The notes under the pieces were generated by a model. That model was not told the DNA's origin and made no database searches. It worked only from the letters and a program-made list of their open reading frames with translations. This document shows positions 30,157-39,903 of a stretch of DNA of 64,000 bases, one piece after another. The DNA is taken from contig JAGAAJ010000046.1 in the NCBI GenBank assembly GCA_017615355.1, forward strand, positions 1 through 64,000. The letters run 5' to 3'. This DNA is from Prevotella sp. GTDB taxonomy: Bacteria > Bacteroidota > Bacteroidia > Bacteroidales > Bacteroidaceae. The translations under genes and the position numbers were made by a program. Numbering within the stretch: position 1 is the first letter of the stretch; each line of letters begins with the position of its first letter.

Positions 30157-31865
30157 AGAAGCTGCTATTTGTTTCGGCTTGTTTATTGGCTTTGGGTGCC
30201 GCCGCACAGGACAACAAAATCACTGTCAGCGGCAGCGTGCAGAGCGACGTACTGGTGCCGCAGGACGATGAGAAGACGGGTGCCACGAAGACCGGCGACG
30301 TGCTGACCAACACCTATGTCGACGTGCAGCTGCTGCATCGTGACTTCGAAGCCAGTGCCCGAATGGAATACATGGAGCATCCGTTGCCGGGTTTCGAGAA
30401 CGACTTCAAGGGCTGGGGCGTGCCACATTTCTATGCCAAGGGTCGCTTGGGACACCAAGACGACGGCTCCAGCGTGGCTGAGCTCACACTCGGAACGTTC
30501 TACGAGCAGTTCGGCTCGGGCTTCATCCTCCGCACTTATGAGGAACGTGCTCTTGGCATCGACAACTCGCTCTTGGGCGGTCGCCTTGTGCTCAAACCCG
30601 CCAAAGGCCTGACAGTAAAAGCACTCTCCGGCCGTCAGCGCCATTATTGGGAGTGGAACAAAGGCCTCGTCAGCGGTGCCGACGCCGAGCTGAGCGTCGA
30701 CCAATGGCTACCTTCCCTGCAAGAGCACAATGTCCGTCTGACGCTGGGTGCCTCGTGGGTAAACAAATACGAAAAGGAAGATTACATCGAGACGCCGCCC
30801 GTCAGAAGACCGACGGAAACGGGCTACAGCTACACCACCTACAGCGTGGCACAGCCCGAGTATGTCAATGCGTGGGACGTGCGTGCCAACCTGAACATAG
30901 GCAACGTGTCGCTCCTGGCCGAATATGCACAAAAGAGCGACGACCCCTCACAGGCCAACGGCTACATCTACGGTAAGGGTAGCGCCGCCATGCTCTCCGC
31001 ATCCTACTCGAAGAAAGGCCTCAGCCTCCTGCTGCAGGCCAAGCGCTCGGAGAATATGTCATTCAAGAGCAAGCGCACCGTCCTCGGCATCTCCAGCGCC
31101 ATCAACCATCTGCCGGCCTTTACCCAGGATCACACCTACGCCCTCGCCGCGCTCTATCCCTATGCCACACAGTTGGCCGACGGCGAGTGGGCCTATCAGG
31201 CCGAGCTGGGCTATAACTTCAAGCGCAATACCCCCCTGGGCGGCAAATACGGCATGAACATCAAGGTGAACTACAGCTACGTGCGTGCCATCGACCGCCA
31301 GTTCAACGGCGCCGACGTCATCTCGCTCACCAAGAGTAACATGACCTATGCCGGCACCGAAGGCTACACCTCGAAGTTCTTCAAGTGGGGCGACCAGACC
31401 TATTATCAGGACTTGGACATCCAGCTCTCACGCAAACTGTCGAAGGCGTTTAAGCTCAATCTGATGTACATGAACCAGCGCTACAACAAGACCGTGATTG
31501 AAGGCGAGGGAGGCATGATCCACAGCAATATCTTCGTGGCCGACGGCAAATACCAGTTCTCGCCGAAGACCACGTTGCGCATTGAGGCCCAATACCTCAA
31601 CACCAAGCAGGACGAGGGCGACTGGCTCTTCGGCCTGGCCGAACTATCATTGGTGCCTCATTGGATGATTACCATCAGCGACCAGTGGAACTGTGGCGTC
31701 ACCGACATCCACTACTATCAGGGCCTTGTCACCTACAACACGGGTGCCCACCGTCTGCAGGCAGGCTATGTACGTACGCAGGCCGGCTACAGCTGCTCGG
31801 GAGGCGTCTGCCGCTGGATTCCGGCTCAGAAGGGCTTCACACTCAGCTACAATTATAATTTCTGA
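30153..31865 (+). CDS. DUF6029 outer-membrane protein
   Basis: The product has 570 residues. After the signal peptide (MKKLLFVSACLLALGAAA) the sequence is dominated by alternating beta strands with many Tyr/Trp residues and ends in LSYNYNF, as expected of an outer-membrane barrel. I recognise the conserved pattern (EMEH-type GMEY stretch, YEERALGIDNSLLGGRL, RQRHYWEW) as DUF6029. Function not established. It overlaps the thioredoxin gene by 4 nt and precedes two Omp28-type genes, an arrangement I recall from other Bacteroidetes. A CSGGVC near the C-terminus could be a redox-active or structural pair. Confidence 0.8.
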   Translation: MKKLLFVSACLLALGAAAQDNKITVSGSVQSDVLVPQDDEKTGATKTGDVLTNTYVDVQLLHRDFEASARMEYMEHPLPGFENDFKGWGVPHFYAKGRLGHQDDGSSVAELTLGTFYEQFGSGFILRTYEERALGIDNSLLGGRLVLKPAKGLTVKALSGRQRHYWEWNKGLVSGADAELSVDQWLPSLQEHNVRLTLGASWVNKYEKEDYIETPPVRRPTETGYSYTTYSVAQPEYVNAWDVRANLNIGNVSLLAEYAQKSDDPSQANGYIYGKGSAAMLSASYSKKGLSLLLQAKRSENMSFKSKRTVLGISSAINHLPAFTQDHTYALAALYPYATQLADGEWAYQAELGYNFKRNTPLGGKYGMNIKVNYSYVRAIDRQFNGADVISLTKSNMTYAGTEGYTSKFFKWGDQTYYQDLDIQLSRKLSKAFKLNLMYMNQRYNKTVIEGEGGMIHSNIFVADGKYQFSPKTTLRIEAQYLNTKQDEGDWLFGLAELSLVPHWMITISDQWNCGVTDIHYYQGLVTYNTGAHRLQAGYVRTQAGYSCSGGVCRWIPAQKGFTLSYNYNF

Positions 31866-31882
31866 CTTGTAATTTGAGATTT

Positions 31883-32758
31883 ATGATTAGCAAGAAGATA
31901 GCTGCCGTCACAACGGTCATTGGTTATTGTCTAACAGTTATTGGTTTAGCCTCCTGCTCCGACATCGACGAGGCCGACCGCCTCAAGCCCGTCAACACCA
32001 TCAACCGCGACACCATCCCTGAAGTTATAGATACCACGGCCGTAGATTTCTTCGCACCCTATCAGCGCCATATCCTCATCGAGGACTTTACCGGACAGGA
32101 CTGCGTGAACTGCCCCAATGCCACTGACCTCATTACACAGTTGCAGGAGATGCATGGACATGACTGCGTTGTGGCCGTCGGCATCCATTCCGGCCCACTC
32201 GGCGTAAAGCCGGAGAAGAACGCTGAGGGCCTGGCCACTGATCTGGGCGACACCTATTATAATTACTGGAAGATTGAGATGCAGCCCTACGGCGTCATCG
32301 ACCGCAGCGACGGTCCCCTCGGCACCGACATCTGGACGGCAAAGGTGAACTGGGACCTCGCCCAAGAGCAATGGCCCGCTACACAATGCAATATCTTTGT
32401 CGAGGCCACGATACCCGCCAACAGTCAACAGGCCGACATCCACGTCACGTTGGCTGGCATGAAGGGTATCGTCAACGGAAAACTACAGCTGTGGATTACC
32501 GAGGACAACATCCAGGCCTTCCAGAAGATGCCCGATGGCACGACCAACAAAGCCTACATCCACAACCACGTGCTACGCGATGCCGTCAACGGCACTTGGG
32601 GTGATGACTGCTCTGTGGAGGAAGGCCAGCTGTGGGAACACGACTATACCTTCACCCTGAACAACGCCTGGAAGCCGGAAGACCTCAACATCGTGGCCTT
32701 TGTCTACAACGATGCTGGCGTGGTGCAGGCAATCTCAACGAAACTGAAAAGCGAATGA
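31883..32758 (+). CDS. Omp28-family lipoprotein with thioredoxin-like CxxC
   Basis: The product has 291 residues from the ATG at 31883; the earlier in-frame codon is TTG. Lipobox GLASC predicts lipidation. After a short linker the Omp28 domain begins HILIEDFTGQDCVNCPNATD, a thioredoxin-fold start with a CVNC pair, and continues LITQLQEMHGHDCVVAVGIH. A beta-sandwich C-terminal half follows (IFVEATIPANSQQADIHVTL). Omp28 was first described as a surface protein of Porphyromonas gingivalis. It belongs to the thioredoxin-DUF6029-Omp28 operon and precedes a larger relative. Confidence 0.87.
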   Translation: MISKKIAAVTTVIGYCLTVIGLASCSDIDEADRLKPVNTINRDTIPEVIDTTAVDFFAPYQRHILIEDFTGQDCVNCPNATDLITQLQEMHGHDCVVAVGIHSGPLGVKPEKNAEGLATDLGDTYYNYWKIEMQPYGVIDRSDGPLGTDIWTAKVNWDLAQEQWPATQCNIFVEATIPANSQQADIHVTLAGMKGIVNGKLQLWITEDNIQAFQKMPDGTTNKAYIHNHVLRDAVNGTWGDDCSVEEGQLWEHDYTFTLNNAWKPEDLNIVAFVYNDAGVVQAISTKLKSE

Positions 32759-32810
32759 TGTCTTTTCACAACGAAATCAACGGATTTAACAAACTAAACC
32801 AAATAAAACC

Positions 32811-35141
32811 ATGAAGAAATTCTTTACTCTGATTGTTGCACTCTTTGCCCTGAGCACCGCTTGGGCAGATGAGATTGACAACACCTTCCAGTTTACTGAT
32901 TTGGAAGGCAATCCCGTGGCCGATGGTACGGTCATCACCATCAACACGATCAACGAGGAGGGCCAGATGATTGTTCCCTTGAAGGTGAAGAACCTGTCGG
33001 GCGAGAAGGCTGCCGTCTCGCTTTTCGAGAACATCGACGCTATGCCCAACGGCACTTGGCAGACTTGTGCCTTTGGCAATTGCATGCAGCTCACCGAGAC
33101 GGGCTACTCACCCAAGAACATCAAAGATGCCGACTACCTTGAAGGCATTCAGACGGAGTGGATACCCGAAGCCGGCAAATATGCCACATGGGAGGCCACG
33201 CTGCAGATTCACGTATTTAATATTGTGACGACCACCCGCTTTGGTGTGACCACCGAAACCGCCGGCGAGGAAATCATCGGCTATGGTCCGAAGGTGACCG
33301 TCCGTTTCGAATACAACGACCCCAACGGTCAGTCTCAGACTGAGAAGCTGTGGTGGGGCTACGTCAACATCAACGACGACTATCTTTCAGTAGGAACGCA
33401 AACTGCCGAGACCTATTATTGCGCCAGCTGCTTTTCCAAGGACAACCCTGCCATTGCCGGCAAGAACATTAATGCCGTGCGCTTCCGTCTGGACACCAAG
33501 AACGTGAGGAACGTGAAGGTGTGGATTGCCGAGAAGAAGCCCAGCAACCTCACTTCCGACCTGGTGAGAGTCGTGAGTTTGACTTCTCCTAAGGAGGGCA
33601 TCAATGAGGTGACTTTCACCGAGCCCTATACTGTTGCCAACAAGAACGTATACGTGGGGTACACCTTCACCATCTCGAAGTTGCAAACAACAGCCGACTC
33701 CTACCCTGTGTGCTGCACCGGCTCGGACATGGCCAACGGTCTCCTATTGAAAACATCGTCGACCACGACATCATGGACCGACCTCAATGGTTATGGCTTC
33801 GGATGCCTGCTTATGGACTTGCAGATTGAAGGTGAGTTCCCCTATCAGAATGCTGCCACCTTCGCATCAGCCGACCTTGGCGAGAGCGTTGCCGCCCTCG
33901 GTGGCACAGGCAGGCTTTGGCTGCCTGTCACTAATATGGGCACCGCTCCGCTGCAGAACATCGACTTCACCATTACCACCGACGGAGTGGCCAGCGCAGA
34001 GCAGCACATCGACTTCAAACAGCCCATCAACTTTGGTGTTACCAACACGGTGACCGTACAGGTGGATGCCGACAACGAGGGCGGACAGAAGACGAAGACC
34101 CTGAACATCACCAAGGTGAATGGCGTAGCCAACGAGAATGATGCAGCAACTGCCACATTCACAATGACAACGCTATCGAAGCTGGTACACCGCGGCATCG
34201 CTGTCGAGGAGTTTACCGGTACACAGTGCGGCTGGTGCCCACGTGGCATGGCCGGAATGGACAAACTGCGTCAACTCTTTGGTGATCACTTCGTAGGCAC
34301 CGCTGTACACGGCTATGCTAACAGCACCTCCGACGACGCTATGTACCTGTCGGGCTGGAGCACCAAGTATGCCAAGATATTCTCAGGCTCGGCACCCTCT
34401 TGTCAGCTGAACCGTGCCTACGGCGAGATTGACCCCTACTATGGCACTGGCAATAGCATCGTTGACGATTTCGAGAACGAGCTGAGCATTCCTGCCGTGG
34501 TTGGCATAGACTTGAAGGGCGAGTGGAACGCTGACTCTACAAAGGTAACAGCTACCGCCACGCTCGAGGCCTTGACTCCCGGAAAGTCATATACCATAGA
34601 ATATGTGCTGATAGCCGACAGTCTTAGTGGAACAGGCAAAGCCTGGAATCAGAGCAATTACTATGCAAGCTATTATTCGGCTTCCGACCTGCCCGATGAT
34701 CTGGCTATGTTCGGCGCCGGTGGCCAGTACGGCCAGTCTACCATCAAGGGCTGGACGTTCAACGATGCCGTCATTGCCACCTGCTACGTCAGCAGCAAGA
34801 ACAAGACTACTGCTCCTGGCGTGCTGACCGTAGGCGAGCCTGTCACCAACACCTATGAACTGACCATGCCCACCAACGCCACCTTGAAGAAGGCCATCAA
34901 CAAGAAGAATGTGGCCGTTGTGTGCCTCGTCATTGGAGAAGACAAGACCGTGGCCAACGCCGCCAAGTTCTATATGCCTGGATACAATGAAAACGGCACG
35001 GAAGGCATCACGCTGGTACAGCAGGATAACGCCGTTGAGCAGCGTTTCTCGCTGGAAGGACACAGGTTGCAGGGCGCCAAGAAGGGCCTGAATATTATCC
35101 GTAAAGCCGACGGTACTACACGCAAAGTATTCGTCCGTTAA
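32811..35141 (+). CDS. large secreted Omp28-type protein with C-terminal tag
   Basis: The product has 776 residues with a signal peptide (MKKFFTLIVALFALSTAWA). The N-terminal part (about 20-450) holds beta domains; from about 462 an Omp28/thioredoxin-like domain starts GIAVEEFTGTQCGWCPRGMA with a CGWC pair. The end (VEQRFSLEGHRLQGAKKGLN) resembles the type IX-like tags of this window, but finishes GTTRKVFVR. It is the last gene of the operon and is followed by a strong terminator. It is probably surface-exposed or secreted. A redox or lipid-linked role is inferred only from the CxxC. Confidence 0.85.
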   Translation: MKKFFTLIVALFALSTAWADEIDNTFQFTDLEGNPVADGTVITINTINEEGQMIVPLKVKNLSGEKAAVSLFENIDAMPNGTWQTCAFGNCMQLTETGYSPKNIKDADYLEGIQTEWIPEAGKYATWEATLQIHVFNIVTTTRFGVTTETAGEEIIGYGPKVTVRFEYNDPNGQSQTEKLWWGYVNINDDYLSVGTQTAETYYCASCFSKDNPAIAGKNINAVRFRLDTKNVRNVKVWIAEKKPSNLTSDLVRVVSLTSPKEGINEVTFTEPYTVANKNVYVGYTFTISKLQTTADSYPVCCTGSDMANGLLLKTSSTTTSWTDLNGYGFGCLLMDLQIEGEFPYQNAATFASADLGESVAALGGTGRLWLPVTNMGTAPLQNIDFTITTDGVASAEQHIDFKQPINFGVTNTVTVQVDADNEGGQKTKTLNITKVNGVANENDAATATFTMTTLSKLVHRGIAVEEFTGTQCGWCPRGMAGMDKLRQLFGDHFVGTAVHGYANSTSDDAMYLSGWSTKYAKIFSGSAPSCQLNRAYGEIDPYYGTGNSIVDDFENELSIPAVVGIDLKGEWNADSTKVTATATLEALTPGKSYTIEYVLIADSLSGTGKAWNQSNYYASYYSASDLPDDLAMFGAGGQYGQSTIKGWTFNDAVIATCYVSSKNKTTAPGVLTVGEPVTNTYELTMPTNATLKKAINKKNVAVVCLVIGEDKTVANAAKFYMPGYNENGTEGITLVQQDNAVEQRFSLEGHRLQGAKKGLNIIRKADGTTRKVFVR

Positions 35142-35184
35142 ACGGCTGTCTGTGCTCCGCACAGAAAGGGTAATTTTGTTTTGA

Positions 35185-35222
35185 AAAAAGCGAAAGAAAA
35201 TCCATTTTTTCTTTCGCTTTTT
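35185..35222 (+). terminator. intrinsic terminator of the Omp28 operon
   Basis: AAAAAGCGAAAGAAAA pairs perfectly with TTTTCTTTCGCTTTTT around TCCAT, giving a 16-bp stem ending in a T-run. Confidence 0.88.
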
Positions 35223-35235
35223 GCTCGTTTTTTAG

Positions 35236-35244
35236 TACCTTTGC
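35236..35244 (+). promoter_or_regulatory. -7 box TACCTTTGC for gyrB
   Basis: TACCTTTGC lies 24 nt before the gyrB ATG at 35269, right after the upstream terminator. Confidence 0.65.
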
Positions 35245-35268
35245 ACCGTAATTAGGAAACATAGAAAA

Positions 35269-37242
35269 ATGACTGACGAACAGATTCAGAACGAGAACTA
35301 TTCCGCGAGTAATATTCAGGTACTTGAGGGACTGGAGGCCGTGCGCAAGCGTCCGGCCATGTATATTGGAGACATCAGCGAAAAGGGTTTGCACCACCTG
35401 GTCAACGAGACGGTTGACAACTCTATCGACGAGGCGATGGCAGGCTACTGCACCCATATCGAGGTCACTATCAACGAAGACAATAGCATCACCGTACAGG
35501 ACAACGGCCGCGGTATTCCCGTGGATGAACACGAGAAGATGCACAAGAGCGCCCTTGAGGTGGTGATGACCGTGCTGCACGCCGGCGGCAAGTTCGATAA
35601 GGGCAGCTATAAGGTTTCTGGCGGTCTGCACGGCGTCGGTGTCAGCTGCGTTAACGCGCTGTCGACACACATGTTGTCACAGGTGTTCCGCAACGGGCAT
35701 ATCTATCAGCAGGAATACGAGAAGGGCAAGCCCCTCTACGACGTGAAGATTGTGGGCGACACCGACCTGACCGGTACGCGCCAGCAGTTCTGGCCCGACC
35801 CCACCATCTTTACTACCACTGAGTATAAGTACGACATCATTGCCAAGCGCATGCGCGAGCTGGCCTACCTCAACGCTGGCATCACCATCACCCTGACCGA
35901 TTTGAGGCCCGACGAGGAGGGCAATCTGCGCCAGCCCGAGGTGTTCCACGCCAAGGAAGGCTTGAAGGAGTTCGTGCGCTACGTGGATCGTCACCGCACG
36001 CACCTCTTCGATGACGTCATCTATCTGAAGACCGAGAAGCAGGGCACTCCTATTGAGGTGGCCGTGATGTACAACACAGACTACAGCGAGAACATCCACT
36101 CCTACGTCAACAATATCAACACCATCGAAGGCGGTACACACCTGCAGGGCTTCCGTATGGCCCTGACCAGGACGCTGAAGAAATATGCTGACGAAGACGC
36201 TAACATCTCGAAGCAGATTGAGAAGGCGAAGATTGAGATTGCCGGCGAGGACTTCCGCGAAGGTTTGACGGCTGTCATCAGCATCAAGGTGGCTGAGCCG
36301 CAGTTTGAGGGCCAGACCAAGACGAAGCTGGGCAACAGCGAGGTGGTGGGTGCCGTCAATGCTGCCGTAGGCGAGGCGCTGACCAACTATCTGGAGGAGC
36401 ATCCGAAAGAGGCCAAGCTCATCTGCGAGAAAGTCGTCCTGGCCGCTACCGCACGTATCGCCGCCCGCAAGGCACGTGAGAGCGTACAGCGCAAAAACCC
36501 GATGAGCGGCGGCGGACTGCCCGGCAAGCTGGCCGACTGCTCGAACAAAGACCCGAAGACCTGCGAGATCTTCCTCGTCGAGGGTGACTCCGCAGGTGGT
36601 AGCGCCAAGCAGGGTCGCGACCGTCACTTCCAGGCCATCCTGCCTTTGCGCGGAAAGATTCTGAACGTGGAGAAGGTGCAATGGCACCGTGTCTTTGAGG
36701 CCGAGTCGGTGATGAACATCATCCAGAGTATCGGCGTGCGCTTCGGGGTAGACGGCGAGGGCGACCGCGAGGCCAATGTCGACAAGCTGCGCTACGACAA
36801 GATTATTATCATGACCGATGCCGACGTCGATGGCTCGCACATCGACACGCTGATTATGACGCTCTTCTACCGCTTCATGCCCAAGGTCATTCAGGAGGGA
36901 CACCTCTACATCGCCACGCCACCCTTGTACAAGTGCACGTACAAGAAGGTCAGCGAGTATTGCTACACCGAGCAGCAGCGCCAGATGTTCATCGACAAAT
37001 ACGTGGCTGGCGACGAGAACTCCACCGCCCTGCACACACAGCGCTACAAAGGTCTCGGTGAGATGAACCCCGAACAGCTGTGGGAGACGACCATGAATCC
37101 CGAGAACCGCCTCTTGAAGCAGGTGACCATTGAGAACGCCGCCGAGGCCGACGAGATTTTCTCCATGCTGATGGGCGATGACGTGGAGCCACGCCGCGAG
37201 TTCATCGAGAAGAACGCCACCTACGCCAACATCGACGCATAG
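35269..37242 (+). CDS. gyrB: DNA gyrase subunit B
   Basis: The product has 657 residues, the short GyrB type. It supplies ATPase activity for negative supercoiling with GyrA. GHKL ATPase motifs: NETVDNSIDEAMAG, VQDNGRGIPVDEH, GGKFDKGSYKVSGGLHGVG. TOPRIM: EGDSAGGSAKQGRDR and TDADVDGSHIDTL. The C-terminus has RYKGLGEMNPEQLWETTMNP. A ParE identity is less likely given the strong GyrB signature, though the two are close. It is a single-gene unit with its own promoter and terminator. Confidence 0.95.
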   Translation: MTDEQIQNENYSASNIQVLEGLEAVRKRPAMYIGDISEKGLHHLVNETVDNSIDEAMAGYCTHIEVTINEDNSITVQDNGRGIPVDEHEKMHKSALEVVMTVLHAGGKFDKGSYKVSGGLHGVGVSCVNALSTHMLSQVFRNGHIYQQEYEKGKPLYDVKIVGDTDLTGTRQQFWPDPTIFTTTEYKYDIIAKRMRELAYLNAGITITLTDLRPDEEGNLRQPEVFHAKEGLKEFVRYVDRHRTHLFDDVIYLKTEKQGTPIEVAVMYNTDYSENIHSYVNNINTIEGGTHLQGFRMALTRTLKKYADEDANISKQIEKAKIEIAGEDFREGLTAVISIKVAEPQFEGQTKTKLGNSEVVGAVNAAVGEALTNYLEEHPKEAKLICEKVVLAATARIAARKARESVQRKNPMSGGGLPGKLADCSNKDPKTCEIFLVEGDSAGGSAKQGRDRHFQAILPLRGKILNVEKVQWHRVFEAESVMNIIQSIGVRFGVDGEGDREANVDKLRYDKIIIMTDADVDGSHIDTLIMTLFYRFMPKVIQEGHLYIATPPLYKCTYKKVSEYCYTEQQRQMFIDKYVAGDENSTALHTQRYKGLGEMNPEQLWETTMNPENRLLKQVTIENAAEADEIFSMLMGDDVEPRREFIEKNATYANIDA

Positions 37243-37258
37243 GTCGCGAGGGAAAAAC

Positions 37259-37300
37259 GCCCTTCGTGCAAATCTCTGAAGCACGAAGGGCATTTCTTTT
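37259..37300 (+). terminator. intrinsic terminator after gyrB
   Basis: GCCCTTCGTGC (37259-37269) and GCACGAAGGGC (37281-37291) form a perfect 11-bp stem followed by ATTTCTTTT. Confidence 0.88.
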
Positions 37301-37307
37301 GTGGGTA

Positions 37308-37357
37308 TTTAAACTCTTAAGCCACTTAAACTCTTAAACTTTTAAACTGTTTAATTC
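37308..37357. repeat. TTAAACTC-type tract between gyrB and pnp
   Basis: Units such as TTAAACTCTTAA, CTTAAACTCTTAAACTTTTA and AACTGTTTAATTC repeat with a 7-8 bp rhythm up to the pnp stop codon. It is noncoding. Confidence 0.5.
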
Positions 37358-39748
37358 TTAGAAGTCCATGTGGTCGAGGGCGTCGCTGAAATCTCGGGGC
37401 TCGCGATTCTGCTGCGGGTCACGGTACTCAGCGTCATCGTGATGGCGCTCAGGGCGATCGAAACGCTCAGGACGCTCGGGACGCGGACCACGGCGGTCGC
37501 CACGGTCACCACGATCCTGACGGGGCTGACGACGGTCGCCGCGATCACCACGCTCAGGACGCTCGCCACGCTCAGGGCGCTCACGGCGTGCAGGACGCTC
37601 ACGTTCCACATAGCCCTCGGGCTTCGGGATGAGCACACGGTGTGAGAGCTTATACTTACCCGTCTTCGGATCAATCTCCAGCAGCTTCACGGTGAGCTTG
37701 TCGCCCTCCTTGATGCCAGCCTCCTCGACGGTCTCAAGACGCTTCCAGTCAATCTCGCTGATATGCAGCAGACCATCCTTGCCCGGCATAATCTCGACGA
37801 AGCAGCCGTAAGGCATGATGCTGCGCACAGTACCCTCGTAGACCTCGCCCACCTCGGGAACAGCGACGATGGCACGAATCTTGCGCACGGCAGCCTCGAT
37901 GCACTCCTTGTTGGGACCAGAGACCTGCACCTTGCCCACGCCGTCGGTCTCGTCGATGGTGATGACGGTCTTCGTGTCTTCCTGCATCTGCTGGATAATC
38001 TTGCCACCAGGGCCAATGACGGCACCGATGAACTCCTTCGGAATATCGAAGGCCTCGATGCGGGGTACATGCGGCTTCAGCTCGGGACGCGGCTCAGCGA
38101 TGGTGTCGGTCAGGCACTCCAGGATGTGCTCACGGCCAGCCTTGGCCTGCATCAGAGCCTTCTCCAGGATGTCGAAGCTCAGACCGTCGCACTTGATATC
38201 CATCTGCGTAGCAGTCAGACCGTCGCGTGTACCGGTGGTCTTGAAGTCCATGTCGCCCAGGTGATCCTCGTCGCCCAGGATGTCGGAGAGCACAGCGTAC
38301 TTGTCCTCACCGGGGTTCTTGATGAGTCCCATAGCGATACCGCTGACGGGCTTCTTCATGGGAACGCCAGCGTCCATCAGGGCCAGTGTGCCGGCGCAGA
38401 CGGTAGCCATCGACGATGAGCCGTTGGACTCCAGAATCTGCGACACGAGGCGAACGGTGTAAGGGAAGTCCTCGGGAATCTGTCCCTTCAGACCGCGCCA
38501 AGCCAGATGGCCGTGACCAATCTCACGACGGCCTACGCCGCGCTGAGCCTTGGCCTCACCCGTGCAGAACGGGGGGAAGTTATAGTGCAGCAGGAAACGC
38601 ATGTAGCTCTTGTCGAGCACATCGTCCACCAGCTTCTCGTCGAGCTTCGTGCCCAGCGTGCAGGTAGACAGCGACTGTGTCTCGCCACGGGTGAAGATAG
38701 CACTTCCGTGAGGCATGGGCAGCGGGCTGACTTCGCACCAGATGGGACGGATATCGGTAGTCTTACGGCCATCGAGACGGATACCCTCGTCGAGGATGCA
38801 ACGGCGCATGGCATCGCGCTCCACGTCGTGGTAGTAGCGGTCCATCATAGCCTCGTACTCCTCCTTGGAGATCTCTGAATCCTCAGGCACCTCGGCCAGG
38901 AACTTCTCCTTGAAATCCTCAAGCAGTTTCTCGAAGGCCTCGGCACGCTGCTGCTTCTCCAGAGCCTGCTTCGTGATGTCGTAGGCGGGCTGATACAGCT
39001 CTTTATTCATACGCTCGCGCAGGGCCTCGTCGTTCACCTCGTGATTGTACTCACGCTTCACGTCCTTGCCCAGCTCCTTCGAGAGCTCAGCCTGCAGCTC
39101 GCACATCGGCTTGATGGCGTCCATAGCAGCCTTCAAGGCACCGAGCAGATCCTGCTCGCTCACTTCATTCATCTCGCCTTCCACCATCATGATGTTATCG
39201 GCAGAAGCGCCCACCATGATGTCCATGTCGGCGTGCTTCATCTGCTCGAAGGTCGGGTCGATGACATACTCGCCGTTAACACGTGCTACGCGCACCTCAG
39301 AGATGGGGCACTCGAAGGGAATATCTGAACATGCCAGAGCGGCGGAGGCAGCGAAACCGGCCAGTGCATCGGGCTGGTCTACGCCGTCAGCCGAGAGGAG
39401 CATGACGTTGACGAATACTTCAGCATGATAGTTGCTGGGGAAGAGGGGACGGAGTACGCGGTCCACGAGACGCGACGTGAGGATTTCGAAGTCAGAGGAT
39501 TTGCCCTCACGCTTTGTAAAGCCGCCAGGAAAACGGCCTGCGGCTGAATACTGCTCACGATAATCTACCTGCAGCGGCATGAAATCAGTTCCGGGAACGG
39601 CATCCTTGGCGGCGCAGACGGTGGCCAGGAGCACGGTGTTGTTCATACGGAGAACAACAGAGCCGTCAGCCTGCTTAGCAACCTTCCCGGTTTCAATGGT
39701 GATGGTCCTTCCATCAGCCAGTTGAAGGGTCTTTGTAATTACGTTCAT
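37358..39748 (-). CDS. pnp: polyribonucleotide nucleotidyltransferase (PNPase)
   Basis: The product has 796 residues. It is a phosphorolytic 3'-5' exoribonuclease. Two RNase PH domains are joined by a helical domain ([51 protein letters not shown]), then KH ([20 protein letters not shown]) and S1 ([20 protein letters not shown]). After S1 comes a tail of about 85 residues made of repeated RPERGE, RGDRR and [10 protein letters not shown] units, strongly charged and probably disordered; the underlying DNA is repetitive. Such tails can bind RNA. Promoter at 39807-39815. Confidence 0.96.
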   Translation of the reverse strand: MNVITKTLQLADGRTITIETGKVAKQADGSVVLRMNNTVLLATVCAAKDAVPGTDFMPLQVDYREQYSAAGRFPGGFTKREGKSSDFEILTSRLVDRVLRPLFPSNYHAEVFVNVMLLSADGVDQPDALAGFAASAALACSDIPFECPISEVRVARVNGEYVIDPTFEQMKHADMDIMVGASADNIMMVEGEMNEVSEQDLLGALKAAMDAIKPMCELQAELSKELGKDVKREYNHEVNDEALRERMNKELYQPAYDITKQALEKQQRAEAFEKLLEDFKEKFLAEVPEDSEISKEEYEAMMDRYYHDVERDAMRRCILDEGIRLDGRKTTDIRPIWCEVSPLPMPHGSAIFTRGETQSLSTCTLGTKLDEKLVDDVLDKSYMRFLLHYNFPPFCTGEAKAQRGVGRREIGHGHLAWRGLKGQIPEDFPYTVRLVSQILESNGSSSMATVCAGTLALMDAGVPMKKPVSGIAMGLIKNPGEDKYAVLSDILGDEDHLGDMDFKTTGTRDGLTATQMDIKCDGLSFDILEKALMQAKAGREHILECLTDTIAEPRPELKPHVPRIEAFDIPKEFIGAVIGPGGKIIQQMQEDTKTVITIDETDGVGKVQVSGPNKECIEAAVRKIRAIVAVPEVGEVYEGTVRSIMPYGCFVEIMPGKDGLLHISEIDWKRLETVEEAGIKEGDKLTVKLLEIDPKTGKYKLSHRVLIPKPEGYVERERPARRERPERGERPERGDRGDRRQPRQDRGDRGDRRGPRPERPERFDRPERHHDDAEYRDPQQNREPRDFSDALDHMDF

Positions 39749-39806
39749 CTTGTGTTAAAAAAACATCTAAAAATAAATAAAAAGCGCAATTTGCGCAAAA
39801 CATCGC

Positions 39807-39815
39807 GCAAAGTTA
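39807..39815 (-). promoter_or_regulatory. -7 box TAACTTTGC for pnp
   Basis: The minus strand reads TAACTTTGC, 58 nt before the ATG at 39748. The leader contains a GCGCAAATTGCGC palindrome. Confidence 0.6.
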
Positions 39816-39903
39816 CACATTATTTATTTAATACGGGCATAAAGGTGCATCTTTCTCCGCTTTTTTAGGAAAGATTTGCAAACTCCGCAATAATACTTCT
39901 ATT

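Noticed and set aside
35677..37293. 538-residue minus-strand frame opposite gyrB
   Set aside because: gyrB is unmistakable on the plus strand. The antisense frame has no recognisable domain and crosses the gyrB terminator.
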